Part shown: positions 1-10,329 of the stretch, one piece after another
Position numbering within the stretch: the stretch's first letter is position 1
Layout of the letters: each line of letters opens with the position of its first letter
NCBI GenBank assembly: GCA_036186865.1
Contig: AP025066.1
Coordinates: forward strand, 19,925,102 to 19,989,101
Source: Eustoma russellianum
Taxonomy: Eukaryota; Streptophyta; Magnoliopsida; Gentianales; Gentianaceae
Reading direction: 5' to 3'
Length of the DNA: 64,000 nucleotides
Notes under the pieces: model-generated
Seen by the model: only the letters and a program-made list of their open reading frames with translations
Told to the model about the DNA's origin: nothing
Databases searched by the model: none
Made by a program: the position numbers and the translations under genes

Positions 1-1173
1 TTGCAATGTCATCTAAAAGGTCATATTATAAATACTAGTGGGTGAGGCTGGCTCCAACCTTGGTGGAGATCATGGACCTAGCTCAGGTAGGCTTTCTCAA
101 GGGAAGATCTATAATGCACAACATCTTCCTAGTCCAAGAATTGGCCAGAGAGTATGGGAAATACGCACCCAAGTGCATGCTTAAGATGGACATTAGGAGA
201 TAATTCAATTCCTTAAATTGGGACTTCCTCAAGAACATGCTCTTAAGGTTGGGCTTTCCTATCAAGTTTATTGGATTGATCATTGAGTGTGTTTGCACTG
301 CCTCCTATTCTATAGCAGTTAACGAGACACCATATGGTTTCTTTCCAGGTAAAAGGGGACTAAAGTAAGAGGATCCATTATCCCCCTTCCTATTTGTCAT
401 TGGCATGGAGCACCTCTCAAGGCTACTGAGGAAATTACATTGGGACCCTGAATTCAAGTTCCACCAAAATGTGAGGAACACATATTTACACATTTATGCT
501 TTGCGGATGACCTCATCCTTTTTACACGAGGGAAATCCCCATTTGTGTAAAAGATCTAGGGAGCACTTGATAAGTTTGGAGCATGCTCTGACCTTAAGGA
601 AAATATGGACAGATCCCATATCTGCCTAGCTAGAATGGGAGAGGAAAGGAAGAGCCTAAGGACCTCACTAATTTTCCACTTAGAGAAATGCCCTTTCGTT
701 ACTTGGGCATTCCAATCCTGGGGCATAAGCTCCCTCCCATTACTCTCATTATTTGGGTAAGTTAATGGAAAGAGTGAATCAATGGCACCCATACTTTCAC
801 ATGCTGGCATAATAGAGCTTATCAAATCATACCTTCAAGGGGTAAACTGTTTTTGACTGAGTGCACTTCCTATCCCAACCTCAGTTCTGCCACAGGTGGA
901 CAGAATATGTTTACACTTTCTTTGGGTAGCAACATGGCAAGTAGGAAAAAGGCTTGGGTGGCATGAAAGCAAATATGCTTACCCAAGACTGAGGGTGGCT
1001 TAGGAATCATCAGTCAAAAGGTCTGGAATACATCCCTCCTCACCAAATATAGGACATACACCATAAGAAAGATAATTCATAGGTGCAATGGATGAGCCAT
1101 TGGTACAAGCTTTATGTTGGGCTTTGGACCAGGGCAGCTAAGAAGTCTAACTAACCGCTTATAAAGAAGTTCC
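1..1173 (+). pseudogene. LINE-0: degraded non-LTR reverse transcriptase, first part
   Basis: This is the reverse transcriptase core of an L1-type LINE, which would copy element RNA at a nicked genomic target. Translation, interrupted by stops and frame changes, shows the family order: VGFLKGRSI near 85, CMLKMDI near 178, PLSPFLFVIGMEHLSRLL at about 378-430, then a damaged FADDLILFT block near 500. Further on come LIKSYLQGV and SALPIPTSVLPQVD near 815-900, typical of the region after the catalytic core. The 5' end lies outside the window. The element resumes at 2295 after an inserted solo LTR. It is too decayed to be active. The LINE assignment is secure; the clade is inferred. Confidence 0.85.
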
Positions 1174-2294
1174 TGTTGGACCGTGCACCTGCAATAAACG
1201 TCACTAGAGAAGGGATGAATAGTGGTTAGCAGAAATTACACTACTACCCTTGATTAAAATCTCCTTTGAAAACAGAATCTAAGACCACCTCAGATTCAGA
1301 ACCCGTTTTGGAAAAATTCAAAAATCAGTATACACAACTCCAAAATTTATGAAAATTTTCATAACTTAACTTCAACGTCTTGAAAATAATCGGTCCAAAA
1401 GTTAGATAAAAATAAGATCGTTTGGCCCTTGAAACAAATAAAAAGATTCAGATGGTCAATCTGGATAAAATTGGACAGAATGTTGCTGAAATTGGAAAAC
1501 ATGTTTCTCTTTGAATACTTAACCAAAAAGGTTGTCATTTATGTCAGAATACTCCTTAGGATGTATAGATTATGTTTCTAAAAGGCACGGACCTTCAAAA
1601 AATTCTTGGTTAAAATATAATTCAAGTTTTCTCAAAAGTGGTCAGATTGCAGCTAGATTGGAGCAGTTATCTTGCAACGANNNNNNNNNNATAGATATAA
1701 TAACACCTTTGTCATGATAAACAACATGAGAATAAGTCCTTGAAATATTTCCACCATATCATGTTCCTACAAAGCTCAAAATACCAATTTTGCCCTTGTT
1801 GTAAGTTGTAGAAACTTCCAAGGCACATTAGTCACAACACATTTATAATTGTCAAAAAACATAGTACAACATATATAAATCATGTACAAATGAAAACAAT
1901 CATTTTATCACATTTTAGAAAAATATTTCTAAAAACCCTAGACATCGATCGATCGAAGTGCCTCTGCTTCAGAGATCGATGTCTCACAGTGAGTTTTGTT
2001 TTTGATTCTGTGAGACGTGGATCGATCCATGTGAGGGGCTGACGTACGTCGATCGATCCACGTGAGATATCGACGTCTCACTGTAAGTTTTTGATTATAT
2101 TTTGTCCAACATCAACCGATCTATGTTATAAGATGACGTACATCGATTGATCCATGTGTATCTGCCTGAGAGATCGACGTCATTTTTCTTCATTTTTTCT
2201 ACTTTTAATCATTTATAACACCATATGTGACATGTTTAAGTATTCACCACTTAAAATCATGATCTTAAAAATTATCCAAACATATTTCTCAACA
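1174..2294 (-). mobile_element. Solo LTR of the RLC-1 copia family, with assembly gap
   Basis: Read on the plus strand it starts TGTTGGACCGTGCACC and ends CATATTTCTCAACA, the same termini as the 2.7-kb LTRs at 52185-54931 and 60397-63126. The flanking 5 bp are GTTCC on both sides (1169-1173 and 2295-2299), a perfect target-site duplication. No internal region is present, so this is a solo LTR, presumably left by LTR-LTR recombination. Orientation matches RLC-1 (element reads on the minus strand). The copy looks short only because a run of Ns at 1681-1690 replaces the middle. The cluster of ATCGATCGA motifs near 1945-2180 is the U3 start seen in the other family copies. Confidence 0.95.
1681..1690. 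other. Assembly gap (10 N)
   Basis: Ten Ns interrupt the solo LTR. The sequence before the gap matches the family LTR about 500 bp from its plus-strand start (compare near 52680). The sequence after it matches the part near 54330. About 1.6 kb of LTR is therefore probably missing, and the 10-N length is arbitrary. Confidence 0.9.
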
Positions 2295-2900
2295 GTTCCT
2301 GAACATTAGAGACATGATCTTGCAGTGTGAAAGTTCTAGTGAGATGACCAAACAAGTGCTGACTAGTTGGGCGCTTGATAGGGAGGAGTTAAGTCCTAGG
2401 CTTGCCTATGAATACCTTCGGCCCAGAGGCATGCCTAGGCCTTGGCATGGCCTGGTCTGGGACCATGCCATAACACCTAAACATGCGCTCACACTCTGGA
2501 TGGCAGCCCTTGCCAAGCTACCAACAAGGGACAGATTGCTCTACATGGAAGACAACTATGCTCACAGTACAAAGAGAAGGTGGATCATATCTTCTTCTAA
2601 TACGCCACAACAAGGAGGTTTGGAGGAGCATCACTGCTTGGCTTAGCATGCCAAACCTCGGCACGCTAAGCCAAGTCCTAGTTTGAGGGTGCCGAAGGCT
2701 AAGCAGCGACACCTTACGTGCCAAAGCTGCCAAGATTACACTGGCTGCCACTTTAGACTTCATCTGGCAAGGCAGAAACAAACTTACTTCTGAAGGCATT
2801 GCATTTTCATCTAGGAATGTAATACATAGAATTTGTACTCATGTCTATAGGGACATGTACAAACTTTACCCTTATTTGATAACTATGTACTGGTTGCCAC
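2295..2900 (+). pseudogene. LINE-0: C-terminal zinc-binding RT region, second part
   Basis: This continues LINE-0 after the solo LTR. Translation from 2314 gives GLVWDHAITPKHALTLWMAA and LPTRDRL. That is the zf-RVT pattern at the end of plant LINE ORF2 (W, PPKH, LW, L.TRDRL). Near 2590-2640 a shifted frame gives VDHIFF and NKEVWRSI, and near 2740 IWQGRNKLTSEG, the usual tail of this domain. No RNase H domain is visible, unlike the LINEs further along. The 3' end is placed roughly; no clear poly(A) or TA tail is seen. Confidence 0.8.
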
Positions 2901-3644
2901 TATGTAATAGCTCTAATGTAGGACGAGAGTTAGGTCCGTACACTTGACTGACTAGATATGGGCTGTTGTATGGGATACACCTCTAGATTTTTTGATACTT
3001 TGGTTAATACAAATTTGCGTTTAACCAAACGAAAATATTTATCGGCTCCTATTATGTCAAAATACCTAATGGGCCATTTTGAGGCGGCAACATCAAAAAG
3101 CTTCTATATTATAGATAGGGAGGATTGTAGACTGATTTAAACGAAAGACAAAATTACGGCCTACTACATTTTATTCTCGAATGACCAGTATACCAGTTTA
3201 AAATATAGCCAAGAAGTGGCTTTTCCATTCTTTCAACTAAATTCAAACAAGTCAAAATTTTCATTTTTTTTTCCTTCCTACTAAACGACCCACCAGTACT
3301 GTGTTCACATAAGTACATATTAATTAATTACATATCACAATTACAGTAATTAAGATGGTCTCATAAGGTCCATGACTACGTACACATTGTTTGTTAGCAA
3401 TACTTTTCCCAACACCATAATTTTGTTAGACAACTATACAAAAAGGTGCTTAACCCGCCAGGATTAAAATCCCACATAAATGCATCTAGAATGTCGTATG
3501 ACAAAGCGATTGATTTTTATCTTTTCCACAATCATTACTGTATTTGTCATCGATTGCATATACAAGGACCAAAAGGACAAATATTTATTTCCTCTTCTTT
3601 GAAACCACAAGAGTATGAGTAACCAAAATACCCTAAATAGGTAA
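2901..3644. other. Non-coding AT-rich stretch
   Basis: I see no coding region, RNA gene or transposon ends here. Reading frames are short. Composition is A+T-rich with poly(T) runs near 3260. It lies between the LINE-0 tail and the MITE target duplication. Confidence 0.6.
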
Positions 3645-3652
3645 CTTTGATG

Positions 3653-4195
3653 TAGGGATGTCAAACGGATAAAACGAATACGGTAACACAGTATCCGTAT
3701 TCGAATTCGTTTTTGTCTAACTATATCCGAATTCGTATCCGAATCCGGACGGATTTAGGAAGTCATCCGAATTCGAATTTGTTCGGATTCGAATTCGGTG
3801 CCGGATATCCGAATCCGTATTATATCTATTTCAAATTTGTTCGAATTTCCGAATCCGGATATCCGAATTCGAAATCAGCAAATTTACAACAGTGGTATAG
3901 CGGCCGTATACATATTTTCATATATATTTTTTAAAATTTTAAAAATAAATATTTTTACATTTTTTTATATATATTATATATTTTATATATTTTATTTAAT
4001 TTTAAAAATATCTATTCGGATACGGATATTCGGATACGGTAATGACTATACCATATTCGTATTTGTTTTTCTAATACTATTCGGATACGAATTCGAATAC
4101 GGTGGTGAAACGAATGTACAGCTCTTACCATATTCGATTCGGACAGCCGAATTCAAATTCGGATGTCGGATATCTGGTAAGTTTTGACAGGCCTA
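3653..4195. mobile_element. hAT-type MITE (543 bp, non-autonomous)
   Basis: The left end reads TAGGGATGTCAAAC and the right end, reverse-complemented, reads TAGGCCTGTCAAAA. They form a short terminal inverted repeat typical of plant hAT MITEs. Both sides carry the same 8 bp, CTTTGATG (3645-3652 and 4196-4203), and an 8-bp duplication is the hAT hallmark. The interior has no transposase. It is dominated by overlapping palindromic pieces such as GAATTCGAATTCG, TCCGAATCCG and CGGATACG, with a very AT-rich core at about 3925-4010. It would need a transposase from elsewhere to move. The frames that run through it are repeat translations, not genes. Confidence 0.9.
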
Positions 4196-4203
4196 CTTTG
4201 ATG

Positions 4204-4750
4204 GACGTTCCAAATCCAGCATGCCTTCAACTATCCGTTCACTTCTTGTCATCAGAATACTACAATTATATTTAGCTTAAAACGTTTCACTACATCCGTA
4301 TCTAATCAGTAGCATAATTACAATTAACAAACTATACATATTCATCCTATACTTTTAGTGTGATCACCGTAGTTGCAGCATACCACGATTTGTTCACTAC
4401 GTACCTCTGACTTTCACACATATTCAATGTACTTTTTCGATGCGCTCCAATACCAAAGTCTCTTGCATCTCCTATATATACATCTAACCACATCAGTTTT
4501 TTTTTTTTTTTTGGGTCAAAACTAGCAATATCAACCTTTCAAAAAAAAAAAAAAATTACAAAGAAACGGACTATCTTGACAACTTCAATAAAATCTTCAC
4601 CAAAAAACCTTTGAGATGCTTGTATTCTTCATGTAAGTCTTGGAGGGGGATCTTCTGTTGCAATATGAAGTATTTTGGTGAAGTTTATCAGATGTTTGAA
4701 AAAAAGGTTGAAAAGTCATTTCATTCTTAATTTGAAAATAACAAAAGATT
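4204..4750. other. Non-coding stretch with T and A homopolymers
   Basis: No gene is seen. A T(14) tract near 4498-4512 and an A(14) tract near 4541-4555 face each other across about 30 bp and could pair as a hairpin. Such opposed tails can mark a retroposon remnant, but no recognisable body lies between them. Confidence 0.5.
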
Positions 4751-5120
4751 GAACAAATAAAAAAGTGACGTCGATCTCTACATAGAAATCTAAAAGCATA
4801 GATCAATAATGCGTCAACTCCAGTATAGATTGATCTATGTATACATATAGCTCTTAGAATTATGTGGATGGATTTATGTATACATATATCTCTTAGAATT
4901 ATGTGAATTGATCTGTGTATACAATATGCAATTTTAAAAGTACACTGCGCAACATCGATCTCTTAACATTGATCGATCTGTATATACATCAATCACTAAA
5001 ATTGAGACATAAATCGATCTATGCAGATAAGATAAAAAATTAAAACCACATTGTCCATGTCGATTGATCGATGTTATATTAGTCTTTAAGATAAAGACAT
5101 AGAAAGATCGATGTCATCTT
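4751..5120. repeat. Cluster of degenerate ATCGATCGATGT motifs
   Basis: Repeated variants of ATCGATCTATG, CATTGATCGATC and GATTGATCGATGT occur every 30-60 bp. The same motif vocabulary marks the U3 start of RLC-1 LTRs (for example 54590-54830). I infer a diverged LTR fragment of a related family, but no termini or target duplication are visible. Confidence 0.5.
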
Positions 5121-5920
5121 GAATTCAAATTTTTTTTTGTAGCTGTTGTAAACAGATCCAAGCTAGATTGAAAGTGTTTTCTCTCTCCAATCTTCACCAA
5201 ATTGATTGTGTCCTTTCCCTTAATGTTCATAAAGCTATTCTGATTATTGTACACCTACCTAAGATTCTCTAAGGTGGCTATAGATCATCAAAATCAAATA
5301 TAGTGCGGGGTTGAAGGCAAGTTGAGCTTCCTTGAGGCAATTAGCGGAGTAGAAAACTTTCCTCTGACTGCAAAAAACTAGATTCATTCTTCTATATTGA
5401 TAAATCTCAAAGAAGACATGTACAAACTTTCATCCTTTCCAAGCTTCATCCGCCATTGTTCTAAAAACCTCTCAAATGTGCTAAAGTGCTAAAAGCATAT
5501 TAAGCTCTTGTTGCTTTATTTTCATTGTTAAATTATAAGAGTAGAAGTCTAACACAAGAGGAAGTGCACATATTTGGTCCCTTGCTTATGATTTAGACTT
5601 ATTTGAAAGTGCAATCTCAATTCTTCTCTGAAATCCATTTGGTGAAAGTTCTTTAGAAAAACTTTATTGCAATTGTTGTTGCACAAATTGTTTGTGCAAT
5701 AAGTTGTTGTTGCTGTAGCTGTTGTTACACTAATTGTTAGGGAAAGTATTGTTGTTGTTATGTTCCCTTTTGTTGAAGGTAATAAGAATTTTTTTTTTTG
5801 TTGAAAAGACACTTTGAAAAGAAACTAGTGGTAGTGGAGTAGAATCAAAAAGGTTCGAACCACTCTAGATCTTGTGTGTGTATTCATGGTTACTATTCTT
5901 TGTCTTTCTTAATTCAGAAT
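5121..5920. other. Non-coding stretch with GTT-rich low complexity
   Basis: No coding region is supported. A low-complexity GTT/GCT tract lies at about 5670-5760, and the frame through it is threonine/asparagine-rich repeat translation. The rest is ordinary A+T-rich sequence. Confidence 0.5.
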
Positions 5921-6530
5921 ATATTGACATCAATCAATCTATGTTTCAAATTTAGAGATTTATATGTACATCAATAGATCTATGTTGCTTAGCTTGAGAA
6001 ATGGATGTCTCAGATTATGGTTTCCCTTTTAATCAGTCTAACATCGATGGATTTATGTAGGATATGATGTGCACTTTGACCAATTTTTGTAGAGTATGAT
6101 GTTACTTTGATCGATCAATGTGTTTTAGGTTGAGAGATCGATGTCGTACAGTAGGTTTTCAGTTATGATCTCTACTAACATCAATCGATCTATGTCTCTT
6201 TTGAGAGACTGATACACACATCCATCAATCATGTGTTTCAATTGGAGAGATCGACGTGACTTCCTTATTTGTTTAAATCATTTGTTATTTTCATAGCATA
6301 AACTATCTTTTTAACATGTTTTTAGATATAAACATTTTGTCACTCAATAAAATCATGTGTTTCAATTGGAGAGATGGATATGACTTCCTTATTTTTTTAA
6401 ATCATTTGTTATTTTCATAGTATAAGTTAGTTTTTTTTAATATTTTTTACACTTCATCAATGTTTTATCGCTCAATGAAATCATGTTTTTTAATATCATT
6501 CAAACTTTTACTTAAAGTTTCTTAAGCTAT
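5921..6530. repeat. Degenerate LTR-like region related to RLC-1 U3
   Basis: The sequence alternates CAATCGATCTATGT-type motifs with GAGAGATCGATGTC and CAGTAGG, in the same order as the U3 start of RLC-1 LTRs, where GAGATCGATGTCTCACAG recurs. It then runs into TTTAAATCATTTG, reminiscent of the family's terminal 'ctttTAATCA' part. I infer an old, diverged relative. No TG...CA ends can be assigned. Confidence 0.45.
6227..6500. repeat. Tandem duplication, about 124-bp period
   Basis: A block starting AATCATGTGTTTCAATTGG at 6227 recurs at 6351 with few changes over about 75 bp, and a shorter third start lies at about 6479. The near identity of the first two copies points to a fairly recent local duplication. 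Confidence 0.75.
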
Positions 6531-6704
6531 TATTCGATCCATTCATTGTAATGAATAATAGTGTCTTTTATATGGTGATAAAACTATTAAGTTAGTAATA
6601 AATGAATGAAGTTATGCTATGTTCATTTATTACATATTACGTGTATTTCTTAAAGTAAAGATTTCATGGAAGCTAAAAAAACAAAATTTTAAAAAACAGA
6701 CATA

Positions 6705-6756
6705 CACATGCATATGCATGTGTATCTTATATGTATGCTAATACATACATATACAC

Positions 6757-6787
<31 letters not shown>

Positions 6788-6843
6788 TGCATGTGTATGT
6801 ATGTATGTATGTATGTATGTATGTTCATATATATGTATATACA
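6705..6843. repeat. (TATG)n/(TA)n microsatellite
   Basis: Runs of GTAT/TATG units at 6770-6823 are flanked by CATATATG-type dinucleotide runs. Open frames through it on both strands are repeat translations (YVCMYVCM, YIHTYIHT) and are not genes. It lies just beyond the 3' end of LINE-A. Confidence 0.95.
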
Positions 6844-7369
6844 TCAACGAGTTCCTGCAAGCAGCTACCGCGGAGAGTATAGGAAAAACATTAGACATAT
6901 TGTATGGTGTGTATATATATATATGTATATATTTTGAAAGAAATTTTATTTGAAAGCCTCACTTGTGGCGGAAAAAAACCATATTACAAACATCATTGTA
7001 TGAAAATAAATGAAATAGCGAGCTAATGATGGCATATCTCCAGTCGTATATGATATGCCGCATTAAAACCTTGCCAAGTAAAACCACCCTTGTGGATAAA
7101 ACCTTGGCGAAGGAAAAAACGTACATATTTATACAGCTGTCATTGATGCCTAAGCTATATAAACATGAATATATGTATATGAATTTTGTATGATAAGAAA
7201 CACTACTGGGCCGTTCTTGCTGGGGATCGCCAAATGTTGTTGTATAACCGTGGCTTGATCGTGTTGAATCCATTTTGACATGTACCTCGTGAGAGTGCAA
7301 GGAAGCAGTTATAATGAAGGCAATTATAAAAGAAGTGAAAGCATACAGACGAGCCAAAGTCATACCCAA

Positions 7370-7400
7370 GTCGCCTTGGCTTGGCTTGAACCAAGGCGAC
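7370..7400 (-). other. 3' UTR stem-loop of LINE-A
   Basis: The arms GTCGCCTTGG and CCAAGGCGAC pair perfectly. In element sense the hairpin is followed by TTGGGTATG. The same structure with different stem sequences appears in LINE-B, C, D and E. A structural role in RNA recognition is inference. Confidence 0.8.
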
Positions 7401-7724
7401 GACATCTGCTGCTTGCCACAAAGTAATAGAGTCTTGATGTGCTGGTTTGTGATGTTAGAGCTTGTGGATTTCCTCATGAATGATGTACGCAGTGATGTCT
7501 ACCATGACAGAACAAACACAATTGTCAGGCAAAGATATTCATATGAAGTGATATTATGGATTGCCGCATGCATAATAAAATAGTATATGAATAGAAAATG
7601 CACCAGCGTTGCCTGTGTTCGAAAACACAGACAATGACAAGGGTTTGTTGCCGACATAATGCCAGACATGTATCAAAGACGAAAGGCAGGCAGTTGAAGA
7701 TCCGTGAGTAAAGCTCCACGAACT

Positions 7725-9765
7725 TCACACGGGGAGTGATTGGTTGGAGATGTAGGACTGCAATCCGGTCGGGCTGTAGCCGTATCGTGCTAGCTTGTGT
7801 GCTGCAGTATTTGCTTCCCGGGGACAATATTGTAGGGTGGAATAGGTGAGTCTGAGGAACTGTCTGGCACGCGTAATATCCATCGCTAATGAACCTGTTA
7901 AATGCCGAGTTTCTGCCAACAAGGTGACCATCAATTGGCAATTCGTCTCCACTACAATGTTGTCGTATTGTTGTGCATAGTAAATCAATGCAAATGTCAT
8001 GGTTTTTATCTCAGCCCTTAGCGGCCCTACCAAAGGCAGTGCAAAGCAAATAGCCGAAAGGAATTGGCCTTGATCCGTTCTCAGCACTGCTCCCCCCGCC
8101 GCAAAGTTTTGTCCAACTGTGGCATCAACATTTAATTTTAGTTTTCCTGATGGATGAAACTGCCAATGGACTATTGTCAATTGCTTTGTTCTTATTGGTG
8201 GCAAGAACTGTAGATGGACAAGATGAGGTATACACATGGCAAATTTTTTCCCATTCATTGCGGCACACCATGTGTAGATTGCTCCCTTTATCTTTGTATG
8301 TATGCGATCATGATTGAATTGTTCTTCTCCGAATCTGCAGGCTGCATATGATTTCCATACTTCCCAAGCTGCCAATGATGACACAATCACCTTAAGTTGA
8401 CCCATCATAGATCGTTGTGAGGAAGTTTGCCACCAGCGGAGTAAGTGCGCTTTAATTATGCAAGATTGTGGCATTTGACCAGAGAATGTTATTGCCATGT
8501 CCACCCAAAGTGGCCGAATTTTTGGACAATGCAGAAATACGTGATCTTGATGATCATTTTGTTGACGACAAAAAATACATTGTGATGGATATGATGTAAG
8601 CCAGCAGCAAAGATTATTAACCAATGGTAGAGAATTGTTCCATAGCCGCCAGAGAAATATTTTGTCCTGGGTGAGAAGTTTTCCACCAAATATAGCGTGT
8701 CTCAACCTTGTAGGGGCCTTGAGTTGCGATAAAGAATAGGCTGAGCGTAGAGAAAATTGTCCATTTTCATCCGGCACCCAAGGAAGCATATCTTGCGTCC
8801 GAAAAGTGTATATATCCATATAGTCATTAATGTTACATATTCGCTTCCACGTTGATGAGTCATAAATATGAGAATATAGATGGGCGTTGCCCGTATTTGG
8901 CTCTATAGAATTCAGACCATAGTGTATTGGAGTGGAAGTATTTCCACCAAAGTTGACAGTCATAAGATTTTTGAACATGCGAAAGGCTACGAATACCAAG
9001 CCCACCAAATTCAACCGCACGACAGACTGAAGGCCAAGACTGCCAATGATGCCTTCCTTTCCAAAGAAATGATTCCATTTTGCGATTTAAAGTGTTAATC
9101 ACACCTTTTGAAAGCTTGGAGCTAGCTATGAGATGAGTGGGTATCGTGTTGAGCACGTATTTGATGAGAATAATTCTATCCGCCATGGAAAGCAAATTCT
9201 TCGACCATGCAGACAACTTAGCCTCGAAATGATTAATAAGAGGAGAATAATACCTGGCCTTGTTTATTCCCTTATACAAATATGACCCAAGATATTTAAT
9301 GGGCAATGATGCGAGCGCATGCCCAAAGCTTCCAGTGCATTATTAACCGAAACTCCTTGTCCCACCACAAATTGACTTTTATTGTAATTTACTTGTTGTC
9401 CTGAAGCCTTCTGATATGTTTCTAAAAATTTTTGAAATCTGCCCAAGTTGCGCGCAACCCCGTTTAGAAAAACTAATAAATCATCAGCAAATCCCAGGTG
9501 CGAAATACATTGTACTCGGTCAGCCTTAAATCCCGTAAGTACACCCGTCTGCATTAGATGTTTAAGACCTCTTGAGAAACCTTCAGAGGATAATATAAAT
9601 AACAATGGTGATAAAGGATCACCCTCCTTCACTCCTCTACCAAGGAAAAAGGACCCCGTCAGACTACCATTGAGAAGAATAGAACAGTTTGTTGCACCCA
9701 AATTATTTATAAGAATTCGTACTAGGCGTGAATCCATCCCCATTTTCCGCAACAGTAATTGTAAT
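7725..9765 (-). pseudogene. LINE-A ORF2 remnant: RT (partial), zf-RVT, RNase H
   Basis: The domain order on the minus strand is clear. RT fingers/palm: KMGMDSRLVRILINNL, GRGVKEGDPLSPLLFILSSE, and GFADDLLVFLNG, with the catalytic FADD codons at 9480-9491. Then PIKYLGSYLYKGINKARYY, after a frameshift near 9290, and GGLGIRSL. A second frameshift near 8870 leads into the zf-RVT region (IFLWRLWNNSLPL, CIFCRQQNDHQDHVFLHC). The C-terminal RNase H shows KLNVDATVGQNFAAGGAVLR, RAEIKTMTFAL, VVETNCQL and EANTAAHKLARYG. The expected third acidic residue is Asn (ETNC rather than ESDC) and the fourth is His. At least two frameshifts plus truncation make it inactive. Confidence 0.85.
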
Positions 9766-9806
9766 GTATATACATATGTGTGTATGTATATGTAGATATA
9801 TAGTAT
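9764..9806. repeat. TA/TG microsatellite at the LINE-A 5' junction
   Basis: TATATACATATGTGTGTATG and similar short units abut the truncated 5' end of LINE-A. This mirrors the microsatellite at its 3' end, so the element may have landed in such a tract. Confidence 0.8.
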
Positions 9807-10324
9807 GTTTTGCGTACATATATCAATCGTTTTCAATTCTTATTGGTATGAAATTTATCGAACACTCAGATATACTAGAAGAAAAATTCTACAAGTGTAA
9901 TGGAATATATGGATTCACGATTCAAATGGACATTTCACACGCTATTGTTATGTAGCCATTTGCATGTAATAAAATATTTCACTGTCACTAAATTAGCGAG
10001 TCTTCTTCAAATAATTTTTCTTGATCCTTAATAAAAACACACATACAATATAAACTTGTAATATATTGTCATGTTTTATGTATCTTAATGCTTAAATTAA
10101 ATACCCGTGGTAGTTCAACACCAAGCCATGTCAGCCACTTTCTGGTTATGTTTCTGTTCCAGAGTAAGTTTTGCTGGTTTGTATGTCATGGAGGAATGCA
10201 AAAGAATAACTTTGAGTAATGGTAGGCCAATAACATTATGGTAGTACGAAAAATAAAATGGTCAAAAAAGATATTTGAGTGTCTGTTGAAGACTTCAAAT
10301 GGGGGAAGAGTTTTATAGAAGTTG
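9807..10324. other. Non-coding stretch between LINE-A and RLC-2
   Basis: No gene, RNA or transposon ends are recognised. The sequence is A+T-rich with short frames only. It ends in AAAAG (10325-10329), the target-site duplication of RLC-2. Confidence 0.6.
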
Positions 10325-10329
10325 AAAAG

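Larger units (their letters stand above)
6915..9765 (-). mobile_element. LINE-A: 5'-truncated L1-type retrotransposon
   Basis: The element reads on the minus strand. It begins inside the reverse transcriptase at about 9765, runs through zf-RVT and RNase H to 7725, and ends with a 3' UTR at about 6915. The 3' terminus reads GTGAGGC, an AATAAAA-like signal, then an ATAT tail. The 3' UTR has a stem-loop at 7370-7400 and a block at 7040-7130 (AAGGTTTTATCCACAAG and following) that is nearly identical in LINE-B and LINE-E. The upstream RT, endonuclease and ORF1 are missing, as expected for incomplete target-primed copying. TA/TG microsatellites lie at both ends. Confidence 0.85.

Noticed and set aside
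3713..4187. Frames rich in IRIRIR and NPDIRIR
   Set aside because: They are translations of the palindromic MITE interior.
6689..6953. Open frames on both strands through the (TATG)n tract
   Set aside because: They are translations of the microsatellite (YVCM and YIHT repeats) with no independent coding signal.
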